DNA of 64,000 nt from Myxococcales bacterium. GTDB taxonomy: Bacteria > Myxococcota > UBA727 > JABDBI01. The position numbers were made by a program, and so were the translations under genes. The DNA lies in assembly GCA_023248545.1 (NCBI GenBank), contig JAHFEF010000008.1, forward strand, positions 1-64,000, given 5' to 3'. The notes under the pieces are model-generated. The model was not told the DNA's origin. It saw only the letters and a program-made list of their open reading frames with translations, and ran no database searches. Shown one piece after another: positions 42,296-51,802 of the stretch (the stretch's first letter is position 1; the number at the start of each line of letters is the position of its first letter).

Positions 42296-42993
42296 GACGC
42301 TGGAAGGCTGCCATAAGTTTCTACAGGGGTCAAACGTGCCTTGCCTGCTTTGAGAAGACCGTCAAACATGTGGCTGAAGGCTTGATAGCAGCGATCGACA
42401 AGTTCGATGGCTTCCCGCCGTGTATAGGTAGGCAGTTCTCGTTCATATATTTTTCGCTTCATTTCGTTTTCAAATACGGCATGTGCCATTTCAACTTCTA
42501 AATGAGAGCTTGAAAAATATTTTAAGTTCGGATCCTCACCCGATAACTTGACTTGTTTGACGGTTCTTTCGAAGAATATGTGCCCAGAAGACTCTAAGGT
42601 GAGTAGGAGCACAATGTTTAAAATTTCGTCTTGGGAGCGATAACATTCGGACACCAAAGAATAAGCCGCGTCACGGATAGGACGCAGATCTTTCCCATAC
42701 AACCAGGCAATATCTTCCTGGTTAAAACCCATATAGGCTTTGTCGTGCAAAAACCATTTGTCATGGCCAGAGTCCTCAGAACGATGATGACGTGCTATTT
42801 TTTTTAAAAATGGATCCTGGACACGCTCTTCATTGAGACGCAAAATGTCCTGAAATGTCATGACCCAAAAGGTTAATTCGGGGACAAAACAACTCAGCGT
42901 TTTCAAACTGATCAGACTTTCCAAGAACCCAAAGAATTCATGGTTCTCAAAATCACGTTGTTTGGATTCTATGTAGGCTTCGATTGTTTTCAT
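42292..42993 (-). CDS. Heme-oxygenase-like fold protein
   Basis: A 233-residue all-helical protein. His and acidic residues lie in the pattern of HO-like diiron or TENA-type proteins: ARHHRSEDSGHDKWFLHD, LTLESSGHIFF and SSHLEVEMAHAVF. That family includes iron-dependent oxidases and oxygenases. The substrate is unknown. ATG 42993 (MKTIEAYIES) is chosen, since the longer frame to 43098 would overlap the divergent fumC. It is coupled to the CYTH gene by a 4-bp overlap. Confidence 0.6.
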   Translation of the reverse strand: MKTIEAYIESKQRDFENHEFFGFLESLISLKTLSCFVPELTFWVMTFQDILRLNEERVQDPFLKKIARHHRSEDSGHDKWFLHDKAYMGFNQEDIAWLYGKDLRPIRDAAYSLVSECYRSQDEILNIVLLLTLESSGHIFFERTVKQVKLSGEDPNLKYFSSSHLEVEMAHAVFENEMKRKIYERELPTYTRREAIELVDRCYQAFSHMFDGLLKAGKARLTPVETYGSLPAS

Positions 42994-43046
42994 GCTTGTC
43001 TTAGCGCCACGTTGGCAATTTTGGTTCATGATGCTAAAAGCCCAGC

Positions 43047-44426
43047 ATGAGCACACGTATTGAGACAGACAGTTTTGGCGAGATTGAAGTTCCTGCAAAG
43101 GCTTACTGGGGCGCTCAAACGCAGCGCAGTCTGGAAAATTTCAAGATCGGCGGCGAAATATTTCAGCCCGAGTTTATTCGTGCGTATGCGTTGGTTAAAC
43201 AAGCAGCAGCCTATGTGAACGGCCAGCTCGGTGAGCTATCGCCGGAAATCGCCGACTGGATTCAAAAAGCCGCTGCAGAAATCTGCGAAGGCAAACTGGC
43301 CGACCAGTTTCCGTTGGCCGTCTGGCAGACGGGCTCTGGCACACAGACCAATATGAACCTCAACGAAGTAATATCGAATCGAGCGATTGAAATTGCAGGA
43401 GGTCAAATTGGCAGCAAAAAGCCCGTGCACCCCAATGACCACGTGAACAAAGGCCAAAGCACCAATGATACTTTTCCAACAGCCATGCATGTCGCGACGG
43501 TGCTGAGCATTCATGAAAAACTTTTTCCGGCACTGAAGCAATTAACTCAGACGCTTGAGAAAAAAGCGCACGAATATAGCAAAATAGTCAAGATGGGCCG
43601 AACGCATTTGCAAGACGCTACGCCAATTACGTTGGGCCAAGAAATCAGCGGCTGGGTGGCTCAGCTCAAAGCTGCTGAAAGTGCGATTGTTGGTTTTAGT
43701 TCCCAGATTTGCGAGTTGGCTGCGGGGGGAACTGCCGTCGGGACGGGCTTAAATGCGCACCCAGAGTATGCAAAGAAAATTGCGGAGCGTTTAAAAAAAG
43801 TAACAGGCTACGCTTTTATAACAGCGCCCAATAAATTCGCTGCGTTGGCAGGCAATGACGCCATGGTGTCACTTTCTGGCTTGCTCGGCACGCTGGCGTG
43901 TGCGCTCATGAAAATCGCCAACGATGTCCGGTGGATGGCCAGTGGCCCTCGAGGTGGATTGGGTGAAATTTCGATTCCTGAAAATGAGCCTGGCTCTTCG
44001 ATTATGCCTGGCAAAGTAAATCCGACCCAGTCTGAGGCCATGACCATGGTGTGTTGCCAGGTCATGGGCAATCACACGACCGTGATGATGGCAGGCAGTC
44101 AGGGCAATTTCGAACTCAACGTATTTAAGCCGGTAATTATTTTTGACGTCTTGCAATCGATTAGACTGCTCGCCGATGCTTGTGTGAGTTTCGAAGAACA
44201 CTGCGTGGCGGGCATGAAGCCGAATATGAAGCGCATCGAAGATTTGAAAGGCCAATCACTGATGCTGGTGACAGCGCTGACGCCTCATATTGGTTATGAC
44301 AAAGCGGCCAAAGCGGCTAAAAAAGCCCACGAAGAAGGAACGACCTTGAAAGCAGCTGTACTTTCCATGGGGCTGATGAGTGCTGCTGAGTTTGATCAGC
44401 GGGTCAAACCGGAGGAGATGGTCTAG
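43047..44426 (+). CDS. fumC: Class II fumarase
   Basis: FumC interconverts fumarate and malate in the TCA cycle without an iron-sulphur cluster. The superfamily signature [13 protein letters not shown], the [13 protein letters not shown] site, the [14 protein letters not shown] loop and [10 protein letters not shown] are intact. Length 459 is normal and the start [13 protein letters not shown] is typical. It is monocistronic; its last 23 nt overlap the convergent permease. Confidence 0.97.
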   Translation: MSTRIETDSFGEIEVPAKAYWGAQTQRSLENFKIGGEIFQPEFIRAYALVKQAAAYVNGQLGELSPEIADWIQKAAAEICEGKLADQFPLAVWQTGSGTQTNMNLNEVISNRAIEIAGGQIGSKKPVHPNDHVNKGQSTNDTFPTAMHVATVLSIHEKLFPALKQLTQTLEKKAHEYSKIVKMGRTHLQDATPITLGQEISGWVAQLKAAESAIVGFSSQICELAAGGTAVGTGLNAHPEYAKKIAERLKKVTGYAFITAPNKFAALAGNDAMVSLSGLLGTLACALMKIANDVRWMASGPRGGLGEISIPENEPGSSIMPGKVNPTQSEAMTMVCCQVMGNHTTVMMAGSQGNFELNVFKPVIIFDVLQSIRLLADACVSFEEHCVAGMKPNMKRIEDLKGQSLMLVTALTPHIGYDKAAKAAKKAHEEGTTLKAAVLSMGLMSAAEFDQRVKPEEMV

Positions 44427-45690
44427 TACGCATCCAGCCTAACACCGGCAAGCCACTCAACGCAAATAATGCCGCCACGCCGAGCGTTCGTAGACTCGTT
44501 TCAGACAAGATCCACAAACAAAACCCCAGTGCCACGAGCCCATAAATCCAAGCCCCGAGGGTTTGTTCCTGTTTATGGCGCAAGATTTTGAAAAATGCCA
44601 AACAAGCTGTCACATAGACAAACAAAAATGCCGTGACTGAGAAGTCTATAATGGTCGCAATCTGGTCAGCCAGTGTCGTATGGGTGGTCAAAAATAAAAG
44701 GGGAACAATGCCACACGCAGCAGTACATATAGCGATATAAGGCGCATTGTGACGATTGGTTCGGCCCAGAATTTTTGGCCCCAAACCATCTTGGGCGAGT
44801 CCTAAAGCGATTTGGCCACTGGCCAAAGCCCAGGCATTGAGGGTTCCGATGCACAGAATAGATGCAATCAGTGATACCAATAAGTGCCACTGACCCCCTA
44901 AAATATGTTGTGTAGCGTCGGCATAAGGTGCCTTCGAAAGCGCAAGCTCGGAGCTTGGCATCGATCCCAAGATGCCCAAGCTATTGAAAAAATAGACAAT
45001 CGCGACAGTGATCGTTCCTAAAATAATTGCTTTTGGAATTGTTTTCGATGGGTTCTCGACAGAATCAGCCGGGGTGGTTCCGGATTCGAGGCCAATAAAC
45101 CCCCACAGTGTCAGCAGCACCACATGGCTGATGATTTTGGACACCGGCATTGAAGCGACACTCGGAGTTGTTTGGATATTGGCGCCGTTAAAATAAATTA
45201 AGCCTAGTATAGGCAAGATAATCAGCGGGATAAATTTGAGGACCGTCAGTACAAATTCGGTTCGACCCGCGGCGTAAACACCCTGCAAGTTGAGCCATGT
45301 GACAGCCGCCAACAAACCCAATTGCCATAAAAGCGTTTCGTTGGGAGAAAACGGCCCAAATATCGGGCTCAAATAACCGACGCTAGCAACAATTACAGCC
45401 GTCGTGCTGACCCACGAGACCACCCAGTAGGTCCAACCGGTGAAAAATCCAGCCGTGTTTCCAAAAGCCTCGAGCGCATACGCATGCGGGCCGCCGGTTT
45501 TGGGAAACCAGCCACACAACTTGGCAAAAACAAGCGCAAGCGCAATCGCACCGACGCCCGAAATCACCCAACCTAAGAGCCCAAAATAACCAAATGCTGC
45601 AAGATTGGCCGGCAGCATGAAAATACCAGAGCCAATTTGACTGCCGGTCACCAAAGCCAACAACGACCAAAAACCGATTTTTCGAGACAT
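44404..45690 (-). CDS. APC-family amino-acid permease
   Basis: About 12 membrane helices in 428 residues, starting with the substrate-binding [16 protein letters not shown] motif of helix 1 and a [18 protein letters not shown] segment of helix 6, matching the AdiC/PotE-like (basic amino acid or agmatine antiporter) branch. Loop [14 protein letters not shown] fits too. Substrate not determinable. ATG 45690 (MSRKIGFW) is favoured over 45711. Confidence 0.9.
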   Translation of the reverse strand: MSRKIGFWSLLALVTGSQIGSGIFMLPANLAAFGYFGLLGWVISGVGAIALALVFAKLCGWFPKTGGPHAYALEAFGNTAGFFTGWTYWVVSWVSTTAVIVASVGYLSPIFGPFSPNETLLWQLGLLAAVTWLNLQGVYAAGRTEFVLTVLKFIPLIILPILGLIYFNGANIQTTPSVASMPVSKIISHVVLLTLWGFIGLESGTTPADSVENPSKTIPKAIILGTITVAIVYFFNSLGILGSMPSSELALSKAPYADATQHILGGQWHLLVSLIASILCIGTLNAWALASGQIALGLAQDGLGPKILGRTNRHNAPYIAICTAACGIVPLLFLTTHTTLADQIATIIDFSVTAFLFVYVTACLAFFKILRHKQEQTLGAWIYGLVALGFCLWILSETSLRTLGVAALFALSGLPVLGWMRTRPSPPV

Positions 45691-45751
45691 AAGCCAGGGC
45701 CCATAGCGCACCTTGGAATAAAGAGAAAGCCCAGATCGCTGAAGGCCTTAG

Positions 45752-46234
45752 GTGAAGAAGTATTTTGTAGCACTGGGACTGTGTGGCTTGTTATTTTCAG
45801 CTTCGAGTCTGGCTTGTCAGGGTATCCTGAATGCGGCGGTGAAGGGGGTCGGAACTTTAGGGGTTTTTGTGCAGCTTGGTGCTGGAGCAGCAGCTTATTT
45901 CTCATCTGGCGAAGTCACACTGCCTGATCAAAAATATGTTTATTGGGCCGAGGCGGGGGCTTACGGGGTCGCAGCCGTTGCGTTGCTGGCCGCAATTTCG
46001 TGCAGACCCATCGGTGGCATGAATACGGCAGCGGGATCGATGGCAGTTCTGGCTGGTTTGGCGGGTGCAGCGACGGCTACGGCCGCCTATTTCTTGAATA
46101 CGCACAGAGACATCGTGACTTGGGCGGCTTTTTTTGGGGGGTTGGGTGGAACGGCTCTTAACTGGATGGCCAGTTTGCTTGCAGCCTTACAGAGGCGTTG
46201 TATTCGATCGGATCTTGAAGCGCCACTGATCTAA
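45752..46234 (+). CDS. Small membrane protein, unknown
   Basis: GTG 45752 begins a signal peptide (MKKYFVALGLCGLLFSASSLA), then a Gly/Ala-rich protein with four hydrophobic segments and a basic C-terminus (LQRRCIRSDLEA). Not recognised. Divergent from the permease and 46 nt upstream of gmk. Confidence 0.5.
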   Translation: MKKYFVALGLCGLLFSASSLACQGILNAAVKGVGTLGVFVQLGAGAAAYFSSGEVTLPDQKYVYWAEAGAYGVAAVALLAAISCRPIGGMNTAAGSMAVLAGLAGAATATAAYFLNTHRDIVTWAAFFGGLGGTALNWMASLLAALQRRCIRSDLEAPLI

Positions 46235-46280
46235 TAGCAATCCAGTTGCTTAAGCGCTTCGCTTGCTCTAAAACTCTTCT

Positions 46281-46892
46281 ATGGCACGCCAAGCATTTCC
46301 AGTTGTTTTAAGCGCTCCCAGTGGTACCGGTAAGACTACCCTTGCACACTTGCTCGTGGACAGCATGTCTAACTTGCAAATTAGTGTAAGTTACACGACG
46401 AGGCCCATGCGTGGCCATGAGCGCAACAATGAAGATTATCACTTTGTGGATGCCGCTGAATTTAATGCGATGATTAAAAGAAACGCCTTTTTAGAATGGG
46501 CGGTTGTGCATGGCCACCAATACGGTTCGTCCGAAGAATGGACTCAGCAAAAACTAGATGAACACAAAGATGTCTTGTTTGATATCGATGTTCAGGGTGG
46601 ATTGCAAATTAAGAAGCGTTTCCCCAAGGCTGTTTTAATTTTTATTTTGCCACCCTCGATGGAAGAGCTCGAGAGTCGCCTCCGGGGCAGAGGAACTGAC
46701 CCGGATGATACAATTGCTGAACGCCTCAAAGATGCTCGCCAAGAAATTCGAATTGGCCTCGATCAATATGACTATGTGATTAACAACGAGAAGCTTGATC
46801 GAGCTTTGTTTGACTTGACCGCGATTGTCCGAACGCACAGGTTATTAGGCTTTGATCGCGATAAGATTCGAATGAAATTGCTGGGGGAGTAA
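46281..46892 (+). CDS. gmk: Guanylate kinase
   Basis: Gmk phosphorylates GMP to GDP. P-loop SAPSGTGKTTLAHL, the GMP-binding SYTTRPMRGHERNNEDYHFVD segment split around the lid, and FDIDVQGG are all intact. At 203 residues it is complete. The following lipoprotein gene starts at the next base after its stop, so the two are co-transcribed although functionally unrelated. Confidence 0.96.
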   Translation: MARQAFPVVLSAPSGTGKTTLAHLLVDSMSNLQISVSYTTRPMRGHERNNEDYHFVDAAEFNAMIKRNAFLEWAVVHGHQYGSSEEWTQQKLDEHKDVLFDIDVQGGLQIKKRFPKAVLIFILPPSMEELESRLRGRGTDPDDTIAERLKDARQEIRIGLDQYDYVINNEKLDRALFDLTAIVRTHRLLGFDRDKIRMKLLGE

Positions 46893-48407
46893 GTGAAGAG
46901 TGGTTTAGGGGCTTGCCTGCCGAAGCTTCAGCGCAGGCAGGTGAGGTTTTTGTTTGCGGCTGTTCTTTTGTTTTCAGCTTGCCAGCCCTCCAAGCCCGCT
47001 GTGCAAAACAACACGCTGCACATGATTGTCTCAGTGGCCCCAGAGAGTCTGGATCCTCGATGGGCCACTTCTCAAGTAAGCCAGCAAATCAGTCGATTAA
47101 TTTACGCGCCGCTGTTTATCATCGGTGATGATTTGTTGCCAGTGCCTTATTTGGCTCAAGAGGCCATTCAAAAAGATCCAGTCACCTATCAGATTGTTTT
47201 AAGACCTGGTCTCAAGTTTCACAATGGCGAGCCGCTGGATGCCAAAGACGTCGTGTATACTTTCAAAAACACTGGCCTCTCAGAGATCAAAGCCCCGATT
47301 GAAAGCATTCTGGCACGCTCGAAATATGGGGTCGAGTTTAAGCTTAAAACGCCCTATGCGCCCTTTTTAAGTGACTTGGCCGGCATGGGTATTGTTTCTC
47401 AAAAATATGAAACTGGCTCGGGACCCTACCAATTCAAAAATTATAATTCGGCCACAGAAACCTGGAATTTAGAGGCGTTTGCGAATTGGTTCGAGGGCAA
47501 GCCAGAGATCCAAACTATTGAGATTCGCGTGGTGCGTGATGGCAATGCCAGGTTGCTAGAGTTAATCAAAGGAAAAGCTGATTTCGCGTCGGGGATTATT
47601 AAGCCGTTCCAATTGCCGGCGCTCAAAAAATACCGAGATCAAATCCGAGTCGAGAAAACACCAGGGTTAGATTATGCCTATTTGGCCATGAATCTGAGAA
47701 AACCGCCGTTATCAGATATTCGAGTGCGACAGGCCATCGCGATGGCGCTCAATATTGATCCGATTTTAGAAGCCAAGTTTAATGGCATGGCGAGTCGGTC
47801 AACGGGTATGCTTCCAGCGGGCCACTGGGCCAAAGATGCGAATCTAGAGCCGCCCCGATATGATCCTGAGAGGGCCAAAAAGCTGCTTCAACAAACGGGT
47901 TACAAGCTGCCTCTTAAACTCACGCTGTTAACGGGCACAGACCGATTTAGGCAAAGCATTGCGTTGGTATATCAGCACCAACTCAAACAAGTCGGTATTC
48001 ATCTAGAAATCCGAGTTCAAGATTGGGCCGTGATATACCAAAATATGAAAGAGGGCCGATTTGATTTGTACAGCGCCATTTGGACGCCGGTGGTTGAGCC
48101 TAATTTGTTTGACTGGGTGTTTCATTCGAGCAGAATCCCGGGGGCTGATAAAGCCGGCGGCAATCGAGGAGCTTATATTGACCCGGAGCTAGACAAGTTG
48201 ATTGAGAAGGCACAGATCACGTCGAATTTAGAAAATCGCAGAGTGCTTTATGGTCAGATAGAACGGCGTTTGTTACAGACGCTTCCGTATATTCCATTGT
48301 GGTTTGAAGATAATATCACGGTGACGAGTCGAGATTTGGTCGATTTTGTGCCGACACGGACCTGTTCTTTCTTGCCGCTCACGCATGCCCGTTTGGTGAG
48401 GCATTGA
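46893..48407 (+). CDS. Peptide ABC transporter substrate-binding lipoprotein
   Basis: SBP_bac_5 (DppA/OppA) family, 504 residues: VAPESLDPRWATSQVSQQ at the start, LRPGLKFHNGEPLDAKDVVYTF and a final IPLWFEDNITV. The lipobox is LLFSACQPS. The GTG start (46893) follows GGGGAG in the gmk end. The n-region of the signal peptide is longer than usual because residues CLPKLQRRQ are encoded by a palindromic repeat (46916-46941). dppB- and dppC-like permeases follow; no ATPase genes are present here. Confidence 0.93.
   Translation: MKSGLGACLPKLQRRQVRFLFAAVLLFSACQPSKPAVQNNTLHMIVSVAPESLDPRWATSQVSQQISRLIYAPLFIIGDDLLPVPYLAQEAIQKDPVTYQIVLRPGLKFHNGEPLDAKDVVYTFKNTGLSEIKAPIESILARSKYGVEFKLKTPYAPFLSDLAGMGIVSQKYETGSGPYQFKNYNSATETWNLEAFANWFEGKPEIQTIEIRVVRDGNARLLELIKGKADFASGIIKPFQLPALKKYRDQIRVEKTPGLDYAYLAMNLRKPPLSDIRVRQAIAMALNIDPILEAKFNGMASRSTGMLPAGHWAKDANLEPPRYDPERAKKLLQQTGYKLPLKLTLLTGTDRFRQSIALVYQHQLKQVGIHLEIRVQDWAVIYQNMKEGRFDLYSAIWTPVVEPNLFDWVFHSSRIPGADKAGGNRGAYIDPELDKLIEKAQITSNLENRRVLYGQIERRLLQTLPYIPLWFEDNITVTSRDLVDFVPTRTCSFLPLTHARLVRH
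46916..46941. repeat. GC-rich hairpin repeat, copy 2 (in frame)
   Basis: CCTGCC and GGCAGG flank a core related to the repeat at 41042-41071. It lies inside the signal-peptide codons of the substrate-binding protein and adds positively charged residues there without breaking the frame. Confidence 0.65.
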
Positions 48408-49330
48408 TGTCTAAACTTCTGCAAGTTCTCTGGGTGATGCTCGGTGCGACAGTTTTGGTAACGGGTTTATTGCACTGGGTGCCAGGTGATCCGGTTGATT
48501 ATATTCTCGGCGAACAGGCGACCCAAGAAGCGCGTTTGAAATTATCTCAAGATTTGGGGCTTGTGGACGCCGAGGGTCATCCGGTGCGTTTTGTGGGTCA
48601 ATATGTGGGGTTTATTTCAAAGATTTCACAAAATAAGTTACTCAGTTACAGAACACGTGAACCCGTCATGACTCGGATTGCCGCGCGTCTGCCCTATACG
48701 ATGATATTGGCGCTGGCTTCTATCTTGTTTGCATTGGCTCTGGGGCCATTATTGGGGATTATTGCGGCTTGGCGTCGAGGTGAATGGCCAGATTATTTAG
48801 GCCGCTTCGTGGCTTTACTCGGCATTAGCTTGCCGAAGTTTTTTCTGGCGCCGATGCTCTTGTTGGTATTCTCGATTTATTGGCCGATTTTTCCGATCAG
48901 TGGCGCGACAGATGGTTTGATGTCGCTGGTGTTGCCGGCATTTAGTTTAGGCTTTGCCATGGCTGCTGTGCAGATGCGTTTTACGCGGGCGTCTATTTTA
49001 GAAGTGGCCTCGCAAGATTATATTCGGACGGCTCGTGCCAAAGGGCTTTCTGAACGGGTTGTTTATTTTAAGCATGCATTAAGAAACGCCCTGATGCCTG
49101 TGGTGACCGTGGTGGGTTTGGAACTGGGGTCGCTGTTAGCAGGTGCTGTAGTCGTTGAGAAAATATTTGGCTGGCCGGGCATTGGCTTACTGCTCTTGGA
49201 GAGCATCGAGCAGCTGGATATGCCTATGGTGCAGGGTGTCGTACTGGTAATTGCGTTTTTTTATGTCGTGATGAATCTATTCACAGATTGGCTGTATGAC
49301 CAGATTGATCCGAGGGTGCGAGTGACATGA
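48407..49330 (+). CDS. dppB: Dipeptide/oligopeptide ABC permease (DppB type)
   Basis: A six-helix permease of 307 residues with PGDPVDYILG near the N-terminus, a large periplasmic loop, and the cytoplasmic EAA-like motif (DYIRTARAKGLSERVVYFKHALRNAL split by the coupling helix). Ends VNLFTDWLYDQIDPRVR, typical for DppB. The ATG shares a base with the SBP stop; the stop overlaps the dppC-like start by 4 bp. Peptide import is inferred from the family. Confidence 0.92.
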   Translation: MSKLLQVLWVMLGATVLVTGLLHWVPGDPVDYILGEQATQEARLKLSQDLGLVDAEGHPVRFVGQYVGFISKISQNKLLSYRTREPVMTRIAARLPYTMILALASILFALALGPLLGIIAAWRRGEWPDYLGRFVALLGISLPKFFLAPMLLLVFSIYWPIFPISGATDGLMSLVLPAFSLGFAMAAVQMRFTRASILEVASQDYIRTARAKGLSERVVYFKHALRNALMPVVTVVGLELGSLLAGAVVVEKIFGWPGIGLLLLESIEQLDMPMVQGVVLVIAFFYVVMNLFTDWLYDQIDPRVRVT

Positions 49331-50091
49331 AAGCGCTTGTTCTGACGCTGGTGAGTATATTAATAGCGGTTGCTGTGTTGGGCCCACTGGCTATTGGCCC
49401 TGCCGGTTTAGAACTGAATCTTGCCCATGATTTGCAGTCAGGTTATGGTGAAAATGGCTTCGATGTGTTCACTTGGCTGGTTTACGGCGCACGCGTTTCA
49501 CTCATGATTGCTTGTATTTGTACGGTTATCTCTCTGAGTGTCGGCGTAATTTACGGGGCGATTTCGGGTTATGTGGGTGGCCTGGTGGATATTATTTTGA
49601 TGCGTTTTGTAGATATTTTGTTGGCGTTTCCAGGGATATTATTGGCGTTGTATATCGCTGCAATATTAAAACCGGGGATTTTGAATTTGGTGGTCGCTTT
49701 GTGTGCAACAGGTTGGGTAGGCTATGCACGCGTGGCGCGCTCACAAGTACTTGCGGTCAAGAATCAGGATTATGTGACAGCGGCGTTGGCCCTCGGGGCG
49801 TCACATGCAAGAATTTTAGGGAGGCATATTTTGCCCAATATTTGGGGACCCCTGTTTGTCCAAGCCAGTTTTGGTGTGTCGAGTTTGATTTTGGCCGAAG
49901 CGAGTTTAAGCTTTTTGGGTTTGGGTGTTCCACCGGGGACACCCTCTTGGGGGGCTTTGCTCGATCAGGGGGTGACTTATTTGTTTGTGGCGCCGCATTT
50001 GGTGATATGGCCAGGAGTATGTATTGCTGTGGCTGTTTTGAGTTTTAATTTTCTAGGTGATTGGTTGCGAGATGTCCGAGATCCAGTTTGA
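49327..50091 (+). CDS. dppC: Dipeptide/oligopeptide ABC permease (DppC type)
   Basis: A 254-residue partner permease with an N-terminal helix, MRFVDILLAFPGILLALY, the coupling motif NQDYVTAALALGASHARILGRHILPN split in two helices, and SFLGLGVPPGTPSWG. Ends GDWLRDVRDP, characteristic of DppC/OppC. It is shorter than usual at the N-terminus (about 290 expected), lacking the cytosolic extension. uvrC begins inside its last 20 nt. Confidence 0.92.
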   Translation: MKALVLTLVSILIAVAVLGPLAIGPAGLELNLAHDLQSGYGENGFDVFTWLVYGARVSLMIACICTVISLSVGVIYGAISGYVGGLVDIILMRFVDILLAFPGILLALYIAAILKPGILNLVVALCATGWVGYARVARSQVLAVKNQDYVTAALALGASHARILGRHILPNIWGPLFVQASFGVSSLILAEASLSFLGLGVPPGTPSWGALLDQGVTYLFVAPHLVIWPGVCIAVAVLSFNFLGDWLRDVRDPV

Positions 50092-51709
50092 TTCATATCC
50101 AGAGCAGCCGGGCTGTTACTTGATGAAAGACAAAAAAGGCAAAGTCTTTTATGTCGGCAAAGCGATTAATTTACGAAAGCGCATACGAAGCTATTTTACA
50201 GGACAAGATACGCGCGTGTTTGTCTCCTGGCTCGATCGGATTCTAGATACAATTGAAGTGATTGTTGTACGCAACAATACAGAGGCCTTATTATTAGAGC
50301 AAAGCTTGATCACAAAATATAAGCCAAGACATAATGTTTTGCTCAAAGACGACAAGAATTTTTTGTCGCTTCGATTGGCCAAGCCCAATTCTAATTCGAG
50401 TGCTCCGTTGCATGAGCAGTTTCCAAGGCTCGAAATCATACGTCGGCCTAAAGCAGATAAAGCGCGTTATTTTGGGCCTTACCCGTCAGCGACGAAACTG
50501 CGCGAAATGGTGGGGTTGATTAACAAGCAATTCAAGTTGCGAACCTGCTCGGATCGCGTGATCGAGCACCGTTCCAGGCCCTGTATTCAGCACCAGATGG
50601 GTCGCTGCATGGCGCCGTGTGTGTATGCTGTTTCCGAATATGAATCTGAAATGGACAATGTGATTTTGTTTCTGAAAGGCCAAACGGCTGAAGCCCTCAA
50701 GAGACTCAAAGCCAGCATGTGGCAGGCGGTTCAAGACGAAAATTTCGAGCGAGCTGCTCAGATTCGTGACCAGATTGAAGCCATCCGAGATTCGACGGAG
50801 AAGCAGGCTGCTTATACACTGGCTAAAAAGCGTAACGAAGATATTTTAGGGTTTGCAAGACAAGCCGGCTTTTTGGAAATTGTCAGGCTGCCTGTGCGGG
50901 CAGGGCGTGTTTTAGGGGCCGAACATTATGCCTTCGAGAATCAAGAGTTCCCGATAGAAGATTGTTTGTCGGGGTTTGTGAGGCAATTTTACCAACAACT
51001 GGAGAGGGGGAGTAGACCCGAAATCATTCTGCCCATCGAGCTCTCGACTGAAGAAGTAGGTTTGGCTGATTGGGTGTTCAAAAACCCCAAACGGGGAAAA
51101 TTAAAAGACTTGGTTGAGATGGCCAATCAAAATGCCGAGCATGCGTTACAAGAACGTCTCAAGCGTCTAGAATCTCATCAGGAAGCGCTCAAGGCTTTGC
51201 AAGCCTGCGCAGGTTTGGCCAAACTACCCGTAGTGATAGAGTGCTTCGATATTTCGCTGTTTCAGGGGACAGACTCGGTGGCGTCGCAGGTTTGTTTTGT
51301 CGAGGGTGTGCCAGACAAATCTCGATATCGAAAATATAATATCAAGACGGTCGAGGGGACGGACGATTATGCCAGCATGCACGAAGTCCTGACCCGACGG
51401 CTCAAGAAAGGCGATTTCCCCGATTTATTGCTGGTAGATGGCGGTAAGGGGCAATTATCCGTTGCGATGGCAGCTGTCAAAGATTTGGGCATCAAACTTC
51501 CCGTGGCTGCGATTGCCAAAGATCCGGAGCGTTTGTTTTTGCCGAATGTTAAAAACCCGGTTGTGTTGAAAGAGCACACGAAAGAGCGCTATTTATTGGA
51601 ACGTATTCGAGATGAAGCCCACCGATTTGCGATTACGACCCATCGAGCCAAACGGGCAAAACGGATTGTGCCAGAAAAGCCGCTAAAACCTCACCCTGAA
51701 TCCCTCTAA
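50072..51709 (+). CDS. uvrC: Excinuclease ABC subunit C, lacking HhH domain
   Basis: UvrC makes both incisions in nucleotide-excision repair. The GIY-YIG domain (about 8-90, YVGKAINLRKRIRSYF), Cys-rich segment, UVR helix pair (ENFERAAQIRDQIEAI) and RNase H-like nuclease (ECFDIS, LLLVDGGKGQ, DEAHRFAITTH) are complete. The protein stops at 545 residues with PLKPHPESL, just where the C-terminal (HhH)2 DNA-binding domain should begin. Its last codons lie in a 67-bp palindromic repeat. ATG 50072 gives the family start. Partial loss of function, especially for 5' incision, is possible. Confidence 0.92.
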   Translation: MSEIQFDSYPEQPGCYLMKDKKGKVFYVGKAINLRKRIRSYFTGQDTRVFVSWLDRILDTIEVIVVRNNTEALLLEQSLITKYKPRHNVLLKDDKNFLSLRLAKPNSNSSAPLHEQFPRLEIIRRPKADKARYFGPYPSATKLREMVGLINKQFKLRTCSDRVIEHRSRPCIQHQMGRCMAPCVYAVSEYESEMDNVILFLKGQTAEALKRLKASMWQAVQDENFERAAQIRDQIEAIRDSTEKQAAYTLAKKRNEDILGFARQAGFLEIVRLPVRAGRVLGAEHYAFENQEFPIEDCLSGFVRQFYQQLERGSRPEIILPIELSTEEVGLADWVFKNPKRGKLKDLVEMANQNAEHALQERLKRLESHQEALKALQACAGLAKLPVVIECFDISLFQGTDSVASQVCFVEGVPDKSRYRKYNIKTVEGTDDYASMHEVLTRRLKKGDFPDLLLVDGGKGQLSVAMAAVKDLGIKLPVAAIAKDPERLFLPNVKNPVVLKEHTKERYLLERIRDEAHRFAITTHRAKRAKRIVPEKPLKPHPESL

Positions 51710-51755
51710 AATCTAATTCCCCTCTCCACAGGGTGGAGAGGGGTTAGGGGTGAGG
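51689..51755. repeat. 67-bp palindromic repeat element at uvrC end
   Basis: Outer arms CCTCACCC (51689-51696) and GGGTGAGG (51748-51755) enclose an 11-bp perfect stem CCCCTCTCCAC / GTGGAGAGGGG (51719-51743, loop AGG). It supplies the last codons and the stop of uvrC. It resembles widespread dispersed repeats with a CCTCACCC-CTCTCC pattern. It may also act as a terminator-like hairpin though no T run follows. Confidence 0.8.
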
Positions 51756-51802
51756 TTCCCCCCTTGATGTAACCCCCCGGCCGATCCACACTGCACGCTT
51801 CT

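Noticed and set aside
49473-50048. 191-residue ORF in the +3 frame of the DppC-like permease
   Set aside because: Out-of-frame reading of a clear permease gene; composition (Cys/Gly/Phe-rich) is not protein-like.
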